64,000 nucleotides of DNA from Hyperoodon ampullatus (lineage: Eukaryota; Chordata; Mammalia; Artiodactyla; Ziphiidae): the NCBI GenBank assembly GCA_949752795.1, contig OX457063.1, positions 70,083,783 through 70,147,782 of the forward strand, in the 5' to 3' direction. Below the pieces are notes generated by a model that saw nothing but the letters and a program-made list of their open reading frames with translations, made no database searches and had not been told where the DNA came from. A program made the translations under genes and the position numbers. Positions 46,481 through 59,500 of the stretch are shown piece after piece. The stretch's first letter is position 1; the number at the start of each line of letters is the position of its first letter.

Positions 46481-47604
46481 CCTTATGGGGACTGTGTGTG
46501 GTATATGTATTCTAACTAGTAGTACCTGGAATCATGATGAAATTCCATTTTAAGCTCTGTCACTGATTTGAAACTTGACTTCGCCTGCACATCTGAGTTT
46601 GTTGAGATGTAACCTGAGACACATACTTAAACCAGGTGATTAAGGGCTATGAGTATCATGGGGGAAAGTATACCATAAAAAGCAGGATAGTAATATTGTC
46701 AAATGACATCCAAGGCCTAATTTTCCAGTGTGTGAATCTTTGGGATTCCTTTTTTTTTTTTTACTTTTTCTTACCAATTTGTCATATCACATATGAAAGC
46801 TATTTCTCTTTAGAGTGAGCTAGTTCCTTTGAAAGAAGGAAAAAGGAAGAGATTTGATAGAAAATACTTAAAGGTTTAACTATTTTGACTGTGTGGATTT
46901 GTGTAATCACATAATTGTCAGCTTAACCTAGATTCTAAACATTATCTACATTGTATTTTGAATTAAGTAATTCTTTTTAATCAAAATCTGTCTTCTTTGC
47001 CTCCATCCTGACCCTCTCCACTCCAAGGACACACTCACACAGCTTTGTTAGTCTCTTGACTACTGGTAAGTGGCTCTGCTACAAACCTGGATTAATAGTT
47101 GCATGGTTTTGCTATCACAGCCTAAATATAGTTAGTTGTGCAGATGGGTCAATGTATAAGCATAAAGCTTTCTCAATCTTCTCTCTGCACATCCAGTTTA
47201 CCACTTTTCCTGGAAATATTTGAGAATATGAAAATCTTCAGTCTGTCCCCTTTTTACAGATTTATTTAGAATTCACAAATGTTTTATTCCAAGTACTTCT
47301 TCCTTTAATTTAAGTCACAAACTTAAATTCAACAGAAGGCACACTATCTTCATTTCATGTTATTTAATATATTTTTCATTTCATCTTATTTTGTGTAATT
47401 TGGCAGAGATTTCTGAAGGGTAAGGTACATGAGATTTCTGAAGGGTAAGGTACTATTTTGGACATTTTCTGCGATGAAATGGTGGTGCTTCAAGATTATT
47501 CTAGAGCCATCACACACAGCACATTCTGTTAGTCCCAGATATAAGCCAGAATTTGCTTCTCACAGACATGAAACCAAGAATGTCTTCATGACTAGCTTTT
47601 ATAT
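46481..47604. other. Non-coding, nothing recognised
   Basis: A T run lies at 46749-46762. A short direct repeat, gagatttctgaagggtaagg, occurs at 47405 and 47430. No gene or named repeat. Confidence 0.4.
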
Positions 47605-47760
47605 TCATTTCAGGAATTTTTGAGCACCTAATACATGCAAGGCATGATGTTCACCTCTCCTTTTTTGGATGCTAAGTTTCAGAAGATGAGATCCCTGATT
47701 TCAAGGAGTTATGTCCAGAAGGGCTACAAAGCAGAATACTATAAGGTTTACAGTTCAAGC
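47605..47760 (-). repeat. L2-like fragment, reversed
   Basis: ttgagcacctaatacatgcaagg, then gatccctgatttcaaggagtt and a tatgtccagaaggg region resemble reversed L2. Confidence 0.5.
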
Positions 47761-48324
47761 TCAGAGAACAACAAAAGCAAAGGCACATAAGGCAAATGAC
47801 AATGTGGAAGAGGGCAAGTCTTCTGAGAGCATGGTCAATCCCCACATGCATTAAGCACAGGGGGATATGAGTGCTGTGCTGAGAGAGATGGGAAGATATT
47901 TGAGAGTAATGATGGAAGGTCTTGGCATGCTTTTAGTGTGGACTTTGTTTTGTGGGCAAAAGGAGCAATTGTTTAATTGAGTAATATATATGAGCTCATT
48001 GTATACAGCACAGGGCATAGATCAGTTGTTTAATAGATGGCTGTAATTTTTATCATTCCTATTTTTGGAGGTTTCTAGTAAATAGGAGTGATGAGATCAT
48101 GTTTAAAAGAGATCCTTAACTATTGATTTGCCCCTACCTACAATTGCTCTTTATTTTTCCATCAGCTCTTACGAGCAACAGAGAGGAAAAATCATCAGAG
48201 AGGACACCATATCTGGCATTTGATGATGTGGCAATCCTACTATTAACTTTCTCAAAAAGATTTGTTATGCCAGCTTTGAAGTGAATACTCACCCAACCAA
48301 GAGCTATTTATCATTGAAAGAAAT
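47761..48324. other. Non-coding, nothing recognised
   Basis: Unique-looking sequence with no coding or RNA signature. Confidence 0.4.
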
Positions 48325-48740
48325 AACAATAACTACAGCTAACATTTTAAAATCACATGGTATGATTCAAGCCCAATTCTAGGTGCTTCACATGTTATTA
48401 CATTTCCAACCTCCACAAGAACCCTATAAAATAACTGGCCTGGGAGGTGGAGTTGGTGGAGACTTCATGGAGGAGAAAGGTTTTAGAGAAAGGAAGGATT
48501 CCAAAGGTTGGATACAAAGAACAGGGCATCCTGATAGAAAGAATGTGAGCAGATGTAGGCATATAAATGTATTTTCATAAAAGGTAAAGAAACTAAAGCT
48601 GGGAGAGGCTAATAACTCACACAGCTGTTAAGCGTTAAAGCCTGGATTCAAATCGAGCAGGTCTAACTTTGAGGTTTGTATCTTAAATCCTAGGACTTGA
48701 ATCCAGGTTTTAAGGCTCCAGAATCCACGCTGTTAATCCT
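48325..48740 (-). repeat. MIR, reversed, interrupted and partly duplicated
   Basis: The left part (to about 48436) has caattctaggtgcttcacatg and aaccctataaaataact. About 140 unrelated bases follow. Reversed MIR then resumes (aagaaactaaagctgggag, cacacagctgttaag, aaagcctggattcaaa) to 48690. A further MIR-like head (gaatccaggttttaaggctcc, 48700-48740) follows. Confidence 0.6.
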
Positions 48741-48823
48741 TATTTTACAGTGCTCTCCTAGTTGTAAAACTAATAGTTTTACAAATATTAATACATATAA
48801 TGAGTACCTTTTATATGAAATGC

Positions 48824-49024
48824 AGTTATCCCCGAGTATCTGCGGGGGCTTGGTTCCAAGACCCACTAAGGATACCAAAATCTGCAGATGCTTCAATCCC
48901 TTACATTCATAAAATGATGTAGTACAGTCGGCTTTCCATCTCCACAAGTTCTGCTTCATGGATTCAACCAACCATAGATCGAATTTCCAGGGGTGAGGAA
49001 TCTGTGGAAACAGAGGGCTGATTA
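48824..49024. repeat. MER2-like DNA transposon (TcMar-Tigger)
   Basis: The left end cagttatccccgagtatctgc, ggttccaagaccc and gataccaaaatctgcagatgc, together with the right end ggattcaaccaaccatagatcg and cagagggctga, form the MER2-type inverted termini. The centre is deleted. No transposase frame. Confidence 0.75.
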
Positions 49025-49194
49025 TATATGTTAACCACCATGAGGAACCTGCTCTTGAGTAACTTTTGGTCTACTTAGGGAAGATGGATATCCAAGAGAG
49101 AGTCACTTCTTCATTTTTGCATTCTTATCAAATCCAGTGAAAGAAAAGAGAAAGGGTATAGCATTCACAGAACACCCAGTGCAGATCTGGTATA

Positions 49195-52135
49195 ATGTTT
49201 GCTTAACTTAATTTTTAAAAATGCCTTGACTGAGATACCATCGACTCCTTTAGAGTGGTTTTTAGTATATTCAGTGTTGTGCAATTATAATCATAATCCA
49301 ACTTCAGAACCTTTTCATCAGTCCTCCACCTCAAATCCTGTACCCATTAGCAGTCACTCCCCATCCTACCACCCTGCCCACCATAGGCAACCAATAATTT
49401 CTGTGTCTATAGTTTTCCTTATTTCTAGACATTTCAAATAGATAAAATCATGAAATATGTGTTCTCTTGTGACTGGATTCTTCCACCTAGCATAATATTT
49501 TCAGTGTTCATCCAAGTTGTAGGAGGTATTAGTACTTCATTTTATTTTTATTGCTGAATAATATTCCATAGTATAGATATACTATGTTTTATTTATCCAT
49601 GCATATAATTATATAAATTTGGGTTGTTTCTACTTTTTGGCTGATATAAGTAATGCTGCTATGAACATCTGTGTATAAGTTTTTATGTGAACATATGTTT
49701 TCATATTTTGGAGTGGATAGTTTTTCTTCTTTTCTTATCTCGTTGCCCTGGCTAGAACCTCCAGTAAAATGTTGAATAGAAGTGGGTAGAGAAGATACCT
49801 TCATATTGCTCCTGATCTTAGGGAGAATGCATTCAGTCTTTCACCATTAAATATAATACTAGCTGTGGATTTTTTGTAGGTGCCTTTTGTAGATGAGGTT
49901 GAGGAAATTTTTGTCTATTCCTAGTTAGTTGTGTGATTTTTAACTTTTTTCATTAGTTATGAAAGGGTACTGGATTTTGAAAAAAGTTTTTTTCTTCATC
50001 TAGTAAGATCATGTGGCTTTTGTACTTCATTATATTGATATGGTATATTATGTTAATTGATTTTGGGATATTGAATTAACCTGTATTCTTGTAATAATTC
50101 CATTTGGTATAGTGTATAATCATATCTATATGTGTTAGATTTGGTTTGATAGTAATGTCTTGAAGATTTTTGCATTCATTTTCACAGTGGTCTGTAGTTT
50201 TATATTTCTTTTGGTGATTATATTAGTCTGCTTGGGTTACCATAACAAAATACCACAGACTGTGTGGCTTAAACAGAAATAAATATATTTCTCAGAGTTA
50301 TGTAGGTTGAGAAGTCCAAGATTAAGATGACTGATTGAGTTCCTGGATGAGAGCTCTCTCCCTGGTTTGCAGATGGCCACATTGTCTTCCCATGGCCTTT
50401 CCTCTGAGTGTGTGGAGGGAAGAGAGGGGGGAAGAGAGGGAGGGAGAGAGGGACTTCATTTAACCTTAATTACCTCATAAAGGTCTAATTTCCAAAATTT
50501 GCAGAGGTAGAGAATTTTGGGAGGACACAGTTCAGTTTATAGCAGTGATATCTTTGTCTGGTTTTTGTATCAGGGTAATAGTTGCATCATATAATAAGTT
50601 GGGCAGAGTTCCTTGCTTTTCTGTTTTTGGAGAAGAGATTGTGAAGTTTGGTATTAATTCTCCTTTAAATGTTTGGTCATGTTTTCCTTGCTGCTTTAAA
50701 GATTTTATCTTTGTATTTGTTTTTCAACATTTTTACTATGATGTGTTTCGGTGTGGATTTCTTTTTATTTATCTAACTTGGAGTTCATTGATCTCTTGGA
50801 TATATTAATATTTTCCATCAAATTTAGAATGTAGCAATCGTTATTTCTTTGATAATTTTTCTGCTTGTTTCTGTCCTCTCCTCTTCTATTCTCTCTTCTT
50901 CTATCTTTTCTTTTTATTTTCTCTCCTATTACACATATGCTGGTGCACTTAATGGTGCCCCACATTTCTCTGATGTTATTTATTTTTTATCTCTCTATTC
51001 TTCAGATTGCATAATCTCTATTGATTTGTATTGAAGTTCACTGATTGTTTCTTCAGCCAGTTCAAATCTATTGTTGAACCCCTCCAGTGAAATTTTTATC
51101 TCAGTTATTGTATTTTTCAACTCCAAAATCCATTTTTTTCAATAATTTTTCTCTGTATTGATAATATTTTCTATTTATAAGACATTATCATCACATTTTC
51201 CTTTACTTCTTTAAGCAAGGATACTTTTAGTTCTCTGAACATATTTATAATAGCTGCTTTGAAGTCTTTGTGATGTCTAACGTGGGATCATTCAAAGGTA
51301 GTTTCTGTTGCTTGCTTTTTTTTTCTATATGTGAGGCACAGTTTCCTGTTTTGGGGGTTCTTTTTGCATGTAGTCTATGTTTTTATTGAATATTGGACAT
51401 TTAACATAATATCGAAATTTCCCCTTATTCTCTTGCAATAAAATTTGTTCCCCTGGGAAAATATTCAGATATTCACTCTGAAAAAAAACCTCTGTACACT
51501 GCTTCAGAGCTGGGTATGGAGACTGACTCACTTTTCTTGGAATGACACCCTGGCTTCCCTGGGCTAGGGCAGCTGGTCTTCCTAGCTTATCTTTCCTGTT
51601 ATGGAACCTCTGCTCTCTGAGCTGAGGCAAGGGTGATCCTAGGTCCCTGTATTAAAGGCCTTTAATTCTAGTGTAGAGTTTCCACCTTACGAGTGGAGGA
51701 TAGTTAGAGGAAGAGGCCTCCAGACCTCATAACTTCTCTTGCCTGGAATAGAACCTCTGCAATACAGATAAGGGTGGGTGGGTGGGGGAGCAGTGGGAAA
51801 TACTGGCAACCTGTTCCTCCTGAAGAAATACTGTAGCTCTCACTTGGGAGCTGGGAGGAAAGTGAGCCCTGTGTTCCTGACTGCACTCATCCAGACTGGA
51901 GCTTCCATCACGCTGAACTTGGATGGAAGCTTGTGACTTAAATGCCACAGATTCTTCCTGTTCTTATGAAGATTTGGTAAATTTTCTTGAGTAAATATTT
52001 CTTCAATTGCTGTATTCCCTTAAGCCCATTTCCAGAGTTTTGTTTGTTTGTTTTTAAAATTATTTCTAGCCAGTTGTGATTTGTTTCACTGGGGAGAAGG
52101 TCTTGGAGATCCTCATGCTGCCATTCCAGAAGTCA
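49195..52135 (-). mobile_element. Ancient L1 (L1M class), internally deleted
   Basis: 3' UTR-like part (accataggcaaccaataatt, tttcaaatagataaaatcat, ttgctgaataatattccat), then a jump to reversed reverse-transcriptase sequence (ccagtaaaatgttgaataga, tcctgatcttagggagaatg), ORF1-like sequence after 50690, and a 5' end with agatcctcatgctgccattc near 52110. An MLT1A LTR sits within it. Small frames in this interval are decay products. Confidence 0.75.
50219..50544 (-). mobile_element. MLT1A-type solo LTR with 5-bp duplication
   Basis: Reversed LTR: tatattagtctgcttgggtt, ataacaaaataccacagact, gtggcttaaacag, then ccttaattacctcataaagg, and ending gacacagttcagtttatagca. Flanked by gtgat at 50214-50218 and 50545-50549, the 5-bp duplication expected of ERVL-MaLR. 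It contains a GA-rich patch (50415-50455). Confidence 0.9.
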
Positions 52136-52149
52136 TCTCCCTATACAAT

Positions 52150-52265
52150 TAATTTCTAAGCCTATTATCTCTGTTAATCTTTACAACAACCTGAAAGTGA
52201 GGCCGTAAATATCAGAGCCAGGATTTGAATCTAGACACATACACCATATCTTGCTTTGTGGCAAG
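52150..52265 (-). repeat. MIR fragment, reversed, internally deleted
   Basis: ctctgttaatctttacaacaacc, then tcagagccaggatttgaat. Confidence 0.5.
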
Positions 52266-53859
52266 TGCTTAATAATATTTGCTGAATAAATTAATGAACC
52301 AAAAAAAATCAAGCAATACAATTTTAGAAAAAATTACTTTTCAAGAAGAGTGTTAAAATAAAGGCTGTTAGGGTTGAATTGAGAGAGATATCATGAAGCA
52401 TTTTTTTGCTATTACAGAAAAAATGCAATTTCTTAGAAATTGCAGAATTCTCAAACTTTGTACCTAAACTGTTGATCTTCATGACCAAGTTATGCTGTAC
52501 AGCCAATTTATCAGACCCTTACATAGTACTTAGTATGTCCCAGTTTTACAATATGTGAAGCGGTAGCTCAGAAAGGGGTAATTTCTGAAGGAGAACATGA
52601 TGTCAGATCATGAGGAAAGATAGAAAACAGTGAAGAGGAGTTTCAAGGGCGTGAATGGGAAGGTAACTGCAGCAATGATAAAAGGAGACTTTTATCATTG
52701 GCTAAAGAAGAACACAAGCGGGTGAGCCCAGAACTACACCAGCAAAGAAGGGACCTGGCAAGCTGGCATTTTCAGTTATTTCTGGTGGATACTCCCAGCC
52801 TTGATAGTGTCTCAAGCACAGGGCAAGTCATGTGTGTTTCTCTGATGGTGTTCTCTTTTGAAAAAATGGCTAAAATGGGGAAAAGAAAAAAAAGGAAACA
52901 TTTTGCACTCGGATGATTTCTGTGCTTTTCTTTACTCTTTCTTCTATCCATCCTTTTGCAAGAACTCTGGCTCTTGCCTGTTAACACGTGAAGCCAGATG
53001 CCAGGATCTATGATTATAATTTTGTCTTGTCTGGCTCCTCCAGAGCAGTTAATCTTTCTCTTTGGGCTATAATAACTGAGGTGCTGTAGTCTCAGAGCAG
53101 TGAAACCAAGTTAGACCTGGACATGAGAGTGCTGTCTACATTGAATTAAAGGCTTGAAAAGCAGCCATGGTTGTTTTAGCTCCATTCATCTCCCAAAGCA
53201 AGTAGCAACGTCTGCCAGATAGACATAGTCTAATTTGGTAGATGGAAACATTTCGAAGACGCATGGACTATATTACAAATGCTGTCAGTTGAAGTCTCTT
53301 ATACAACTCAGAACTGTATTCTCCTATACTACATCATTTAGAAAGTCCAAAAGAGCACTTAAAAATAAAATGAAATGGAACAGAAAATCTGCCCCAGATA
53401 ACTCTTGCAAAGTTTGCTGATGTCATTAGAGATCAAACACTTTGTTACCTACCTCTCTTGGGTTAAAAGCATTTCAAAAATTTTTTTCCTGCCCTCAGTA
53501 TATCTTTAAATGACAGGCACAGATGTTTGCTTTCACTTCCTAGCATCCTCATCCTTGGCATTCATTGTCTAAGCACTGGAGTTTCAGTCATCACATGAAT
53601 GATTGCAAAATACACGTCTACATTCACTGTCCCTTGCCACCTCTAGCTCTCCTGTGGGTCATGGGATAATTAGATATTTGAAAAGCACCTTGAAATAAGA
53701 GCTATAAATAATTCCTTTCTCCAGTTTTAGAAAGCTCCATGGAAAGAAGGGTCATTGGAAAAATCCTTGGATCACCCTGCATAAAAGACTGGTGTTTGTT
53801 TGCCTTGGAGTAATTCAAGGAGAGGGAAAATGGTGTGATGGAAATAGGTCCTGATAGAG
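52266..53859. other. Non-coding, nothing recognised
   Basis: Contains an L2-like caagtgcttaataatatttgctgaata at about 52263. Short frames at 52698-52987 and 53235-53420 have no family signature. No splice-bounded exon I can support. Confidence 0.4.
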
Positions 53860-53990
53860 AGGAGAATGGGTATCTAGTCTCATCTCTGTCACTAATTACC
53901 TGTGTAAGTTCTGGGATCCCTTCTCCTCATGAGCCTGTATATGTAGAATGAGGATTGAACTTAATGATATTTAAAATGATTTTTGAATAT
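53860..53990 (+). repeat. MIR fragment
   Basis: tctagtctcatctctgtcactaattacctgtg, then tagaatgaggattgaacttaatga, in MIR order. Confidence 0.5.
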
Positions 53991-55137
53991 TCTGTGAACA
54001 CTTGTTTTACCTTTGTGCCACTTTTTTTAGTCTCTTTGGACTATCTGCATAGTAGTTCCTAGTTTGTCACTAGGTAAGTGGCTCCTCTGACTTTGTAGAG
54101 AATGCAGGAGGCCTGGTCTGAACACTTGAACATTTGAGATTTCAGGTTTTCCATTAAGGGAGAGAAGTTGGTGTGGTATACCAAGACAGGAAATGGAAGA
54201 TTTGGTGTACTAGGAAGCAGCTGGCAGTTAGCATATACTATTTAAGATGTTAGCTCACTGCCTTTTTCTTAAATTGAAATATTTTTGATATACATACTAT
54301 GTTAGTTTCAGGTGTACTACATAGTGATTTCACATTTGTGTGTACATTATGAAATAATTACCATGATAAGTCTAATAACCATCTATCTCCATACAAAGTT
54401 ATTATAATATTATTGACCATATTCCTTATGCTATGTATTACATCCCCATACCTTATTTGTTGTAGAACTGGAAGCTTGTAGATCTTAATCTCCTTCACCT
54501 ATTTCACACACCCCCATCCACATCCCCTCTTGTAACCACTTTTGTTTTTCGTATCTATGGGTCTGTTTTCATTTTGTTTTGTTTGTTTTGCTTTTTAGAT
54601 TCCACATATAAGTGAGATCATATGGTGTTTGTCTTTCCTCTCTGATGTATTTCACTTAGCATGATACTCTCTAGATCCATCCATGTTGTCACAAATGGCA
54701 AGATTTCCTTTTTATGGCTGAGCAATGTTTCATTGTATATATATACACCACATCTTCTTTACCCATTCATCTATCCATGGACACTTAGGTGGCTTCCATA
54801 TCTTGGCTATTGTAAATAATGCAATGAATGTGGGGGTGAATATATCTTTTTGAATTAATATTTTTCTTCTTTTCAGATAAATACCCAGAAGTGAAATTGC
54901 TGGATCATTTTGCAGTCTGTTTTTAACTTTTTGAGGAACTTCCACACTGGTTTTTATAATGGCTGCACCAATTTACAATCTCACCAAGATTGTGCACAGA
55001 GATTCCCTTTTCTCCATATCTGTGCTAAAACTTGTTATTTGTTGTCTTTTTGATAATACCCATTCTGACAGATGTGAGGTAGTATCTCGTTGTGGTTTTA
55101 ATTTGCATTTCCCTAATGATTAATGATGTTGAGCATC

Positions 55138-55357
55138 TTTTTTTTTTTTTTTTTTTTTTTTTTGCGGTATGTGGGCCTCTCACTGTTGTGGCCTCTCCCG
55201 TTGCGGAGCACAGGCTCCGGACGCACAGGCCCAGTGGCCATGGCTCACGGGCCCAGCCGCTCCGCGGCATGTGGGGTCCTCCCAGACCGGGGCACGAACC
55301 CGTTTCCCCTGCACTGGCAGGCGGACTCTCAACCACTGCGCCACCAGGGAAGCCCCC
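55138..55357 (-). mobile_element. CHR-type SINE in L1-D
   Basis: T run (55138-55163), gcggtatgtgggcctctcac, ending in ccaccagggaagcccc. The duplication atgttgagcatctttt is at 55126-55141 and 55359-55374 without mismatch. Confidence 0.94.
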
Positions 55358-55631
55358 TATGTTGAGCATCTTTTGACGTGTCTGTGGGCAATCTGTATGG
55401 CTTCTTTGGAAAAGTGTCTATTCAGGTCCTCTGCCCATTGTTATTTGAATTGTTTGTTTTTCTGATGTTGAGTTGTATGAGTTCTTTGCATATTTTGAAT
55501 AGTAACCCTTTACCGGATATATCATTTGCAAATATCTCCTTGCATTCAGTAGGTGGCGTTTTTGTTTTGTTGATAGTTTCCTTTGCTGTGCCAGTATTTT
55601 TAGTTTGAGGTAGTCCCATTTGTATGTTTGA

Positions 55632-55649
55632 GTGTGTGTGTGTGTGTGT
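55632..55649. repeat. (GT)n microsatellite in L1-D
   Basis: About nine GT units within the ORF2 relic. Related L1s have none here. Confidence 0.9.
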
Positions 55650-56374
55650 TTGCTTTCTTTCTCCTGCCAGAGGAGACAGAGCTAAATATTACTAAGAGCA
55701 GTGTCAAAGAGTGTACTGCCTATGTTATCTTCTACAAGTTCTATGGTTTCAGGTCTTGCATTTAAGTCTTTAATTAATTTTGAGTTTATTTTTGTATATA
55801 GTGTAAGAAAGTAAAAGTAGTCTAGTCTAATTGTTTTGTATGTAGCTATCCACTTTTCCCAACACCATTTATTGAAGAGGCTGTCTTCCTCCATTGTATA
55901 TTCTTACCCCCTTTGTGATAGATTAATTGACCATGTAAGTGTGGGTTCATTTCTGGTCTCTCTAGTCTTCCACTGATCTGTGTGTCTATTTTTGTGCCAG
56001 TACCATATTGTTTTGATTACTGTAACTTTGTAGTATAGTTTAAAATCAAAGAACATGATACTTCCAGCTCTGTTCTTCTTTCTTAAAATTGTTTCAGCTA
56101 TTCTGAGTCTTTTGTGTTTCCATACACATTTTAGAATTATTTGTTCTAGTTCTGTGAAAAATTCCATTGTTATTTTGATATGGATTGCATTGAATCTGTA
56201 GATAGCCTTGAATGGTATGGCCATTTTAACAATATTCATTCTTCTAATCTGTGAACACAGTATACCTTTCCATTTTTTTTGTGTTGTCTTCAGTTTCTTT
56301 CATCATTGTCTTATAGTTTTCTGAGTACAAGTCTTTACCCACTTTGGTTAGATTTATTCCTAGTTATTTTATTC

Positions 56375-56588
56375 TTTTTTTTTTTTTTTTTTTTTGCGGT
56401 ATGCGGGCCTCTCACTGCTGTGGCCTCTTCCGTTGTGGAGCACAGGCTCCAGACGCGCAGGCTCAGTGGCCATGGCTCACGGGCCCAGCCGCTCCGTGGC
56501 ATGTGGGATCTTCCAGGACCGGGGCACGAACCCGTGTCCCCTGCATCGGCAGGCGGACTCTCAACCACCGTGCTACCAGGGAAGCCCC
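56375..56588 (-). mobile_element. CHR-type SINE in L1-D
   Basis: T run (56375-56395), gcggtatgcgggcctctcac, ending in gctaccagggaagccc. The duplication tattttattctttt is at 56365-56378 and 56589-56602 without mismatch. Confidence 0.94.
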
Positions 56589-59500
56589 TATTTTATTCTT
56601 TTGATGCAATTGTAAATGAGATTGTTTTCTTAATTTCTCTTTTTGATAGCTCATTGTTAGTGTACAGAAATGCAATAGATTTCTGTACATTATTTTTGTA
56701 TCCTGATACTCTACTGAATTCATTGATTAGTTCTAATAGTTTTTTTGGTAATATTTTTGTGATTTTTTAATATATAATATCATATCATGTAATTTGCCAA
56801 CAGTGTCTTTTTACTTCTTCCTTTCCAATTTGGATTTATTTTATATCTTTTTCTTGTCTGATTGCTGTGGCTAGGACTTCCAATACTATGTTGAATAAAA
56901 AGGGTAACAGTGGACATCCTTTTTTATTTTTTCCTAATCTCAGAGGAAATGCTTTCTGTTTTTCACTGTTGAGTGTGATGTTGGCTGTTGTTTTGTCATA
57001 TATGGCCTTTATTATTTTGAGATATATTCCCTCTACACCCACTTTGTTGAGCATTTTTTAAATCATAAATAGATGCTGGATTTTGTCAGAAGCTTTTCCT
57101 GCATCTGTTGAGATAATCATATGATTTTCATTCTTCAGTTTGTTAAAGTGGTATATCACACTGATTGATTTGCAGATATTAAAGTATCCTTGCATCCCTG
57201 AGTTACAGCCTGCTTGATCATGGGTATGATCCATTTAATGTATTACTGAATTTGATTTACCAGTATTTTGTTGAGAATTCTTACATCTATGTTCATCATG
57301 AATATTGACCTATAAGTTTTTAATTTTGTGATGTCTTTGTCTGATTTTGGTATCAGGGTGATGTTGGCCTCATAGAATGACATTGGGAGAGTTCTTTCCT
57401 CTTTAATTTTTTGGAATAGTTTGAGAAGAGAAGGTGTTAACTCTTCTTTAAATGTTTTGTAGAATTCAGCTGTGAAGCTGTCTGATTCTGGAATTTGGTT
57501 TGTTGGGAATTTTTTTGTTACTGATTCAATTTCATTACTGGTATCAGTCTGTTCATATTTTCTATTTCTTCCTGATTCAGTCTTTGGAGATTGTACGTTT
57601 CTAGGAATTTATCCATTTCTTCTAGGTTGTTCATTTTATTGGGGTATAATTGCTCATAGTAATCTCATGACACTTTATATTTTTATGGTGTCAATTGTAA
57701 CTTCTCTGTTTTCATTTCTGATTTTATCGTTTTGGGTCCTCTTTTCCTTGATGATCACAGCTAAATGTTTATCAATTTTGTTTATCTTTTTAAAGAACCA
57801 GCTATTAGTTTCATTGATCTTTTCTATTGTTTTTTTAATCTCTATTTATTTCCACTGATCTTTATTATTTCTTTTTTTCTACTGATGTTAAGTTTTATTT
57901 GTTTTTCTTTCTGGTTCCTTTAGTGTAAACTCTTTGAGATTCTTCTTATTTTCTGATGTAGGCTTGTATTGCTATAACCTTTCCTCTTAGAACTGTTTTT
58001 GTTGCATCCCATAGATTTTGGAAAATTTTGTTTCTATTTTCATTTGTCTCCAGGTATTTTTTGATTTCCTCTTTGATTTCTTTAGTGACCCGTTGGTTGT
58101 TTAGTAACATGTTGTTTAGACTCCACGTTTGTGTTTTTTACGGTTTTTTAAAATTATAGTTAATTTCTAGTCTCATAGCATTGTGTTCAGAAAAGATGCT
58201 TATATGATTTCAATCTTCAATTTATTGATACTTGTTTTGTGGCCTAACGTGGTCTATCCTGAAAAATGTTCTAAGTGCACTGGAAAATAATGTGTTATGC
58301 TGTTTTGAGGTGAGATGTTCTATATATACCTATTAATTCCCACATGTCTAATGTGTATTTAAGGCCAGTGTTTCCTTATTGATATTCTAAATGGATAATC
58401 TGTCCATTGATGTGAGTTGGGTGTTTAAATCCCCTACTATTATTGTATTTAATGTAATTATTAATAGGTATGTACTTATTGCCATTTGTGAATTGTTTTC
58501 TGGTTGTTTTGGGAGGTCTTTTTTTGTTCCTTTCTTCTTTTTTGCTTTTTCCCTTTCAAATTTGATGACTATCTTTAGTGTTATGTTTGGATTCTTTTCT
58601 CTTTTTTGTGTGTATATCTATTTTAGGTTTTTGGTTTTTGGTTACTGTGAGGTTCATATATGACAACATATATATTCTTATTATTTTAAGTTGATGATCT
58701 CTTAAATTAAAGCACATTCTAACAAGCTTACATTTTTCTGACCACTCTCCCGACCCCCATTTTATATTTTTGATGTCATATTTTACATCTTTATGTTTTG
58801 TGTATCCTTTAAGTACTTACTGTGGCTATAGATGATTTTACTAATTTTGTCTTTTAATTTTTCTACTAGCTTTATAAATGTTTGATCTACTACCTTTACT
58901 GTATGTTTGCCTTTACCAATGAAGTTTTTCCTTTCATAATTTTCATATTTCTAATTGTGACCTTTTCTTCTCTGCTTAGAGAAGTCCTTTTAACATTTCT
59001 TATAAAGCCAATTTAGTGGTACAGAACTCTTTTAAGCTTTTGCTTGTCTGCAAAAGTCTTTATCTCTTCTTCAAAATGAGTGATAGACTTGCTGGATAGA
59101 GTATTCTTGGTTATAGATTTTTTCCTTTATTACTTTGAATATATTGTCTGCTCCTTCTGGCCTGCAAAATTTCTGCTGAAGAGTCAGCTGATGGTCTTAT
59201 GGAAGTTCCCATGTAGGTAACGAGTTGCTTTTCTGTTGCTGCTTTTAAGATTCTCTCTTTATCTTTAATTTTTTGCTATATTAATTATAATGTGTCTTGG
59301 TGTAGACCTCTTTGGGTTAATTTTATTTGAGACTCTCTGTGCTTCCTGGACCAGGATGTCTGTTTCCTTTCCCAGGTTAAAGAAATATTCAGCTATTATT
59401 TTTCAGATAAGTTCTCTGTCCTTTCATCCTTCTTCTGGGACTCTGATCATGAGAATATTAATGCATTTGATGTTGTCCAAGTGCAAACTATCCTCATTTT

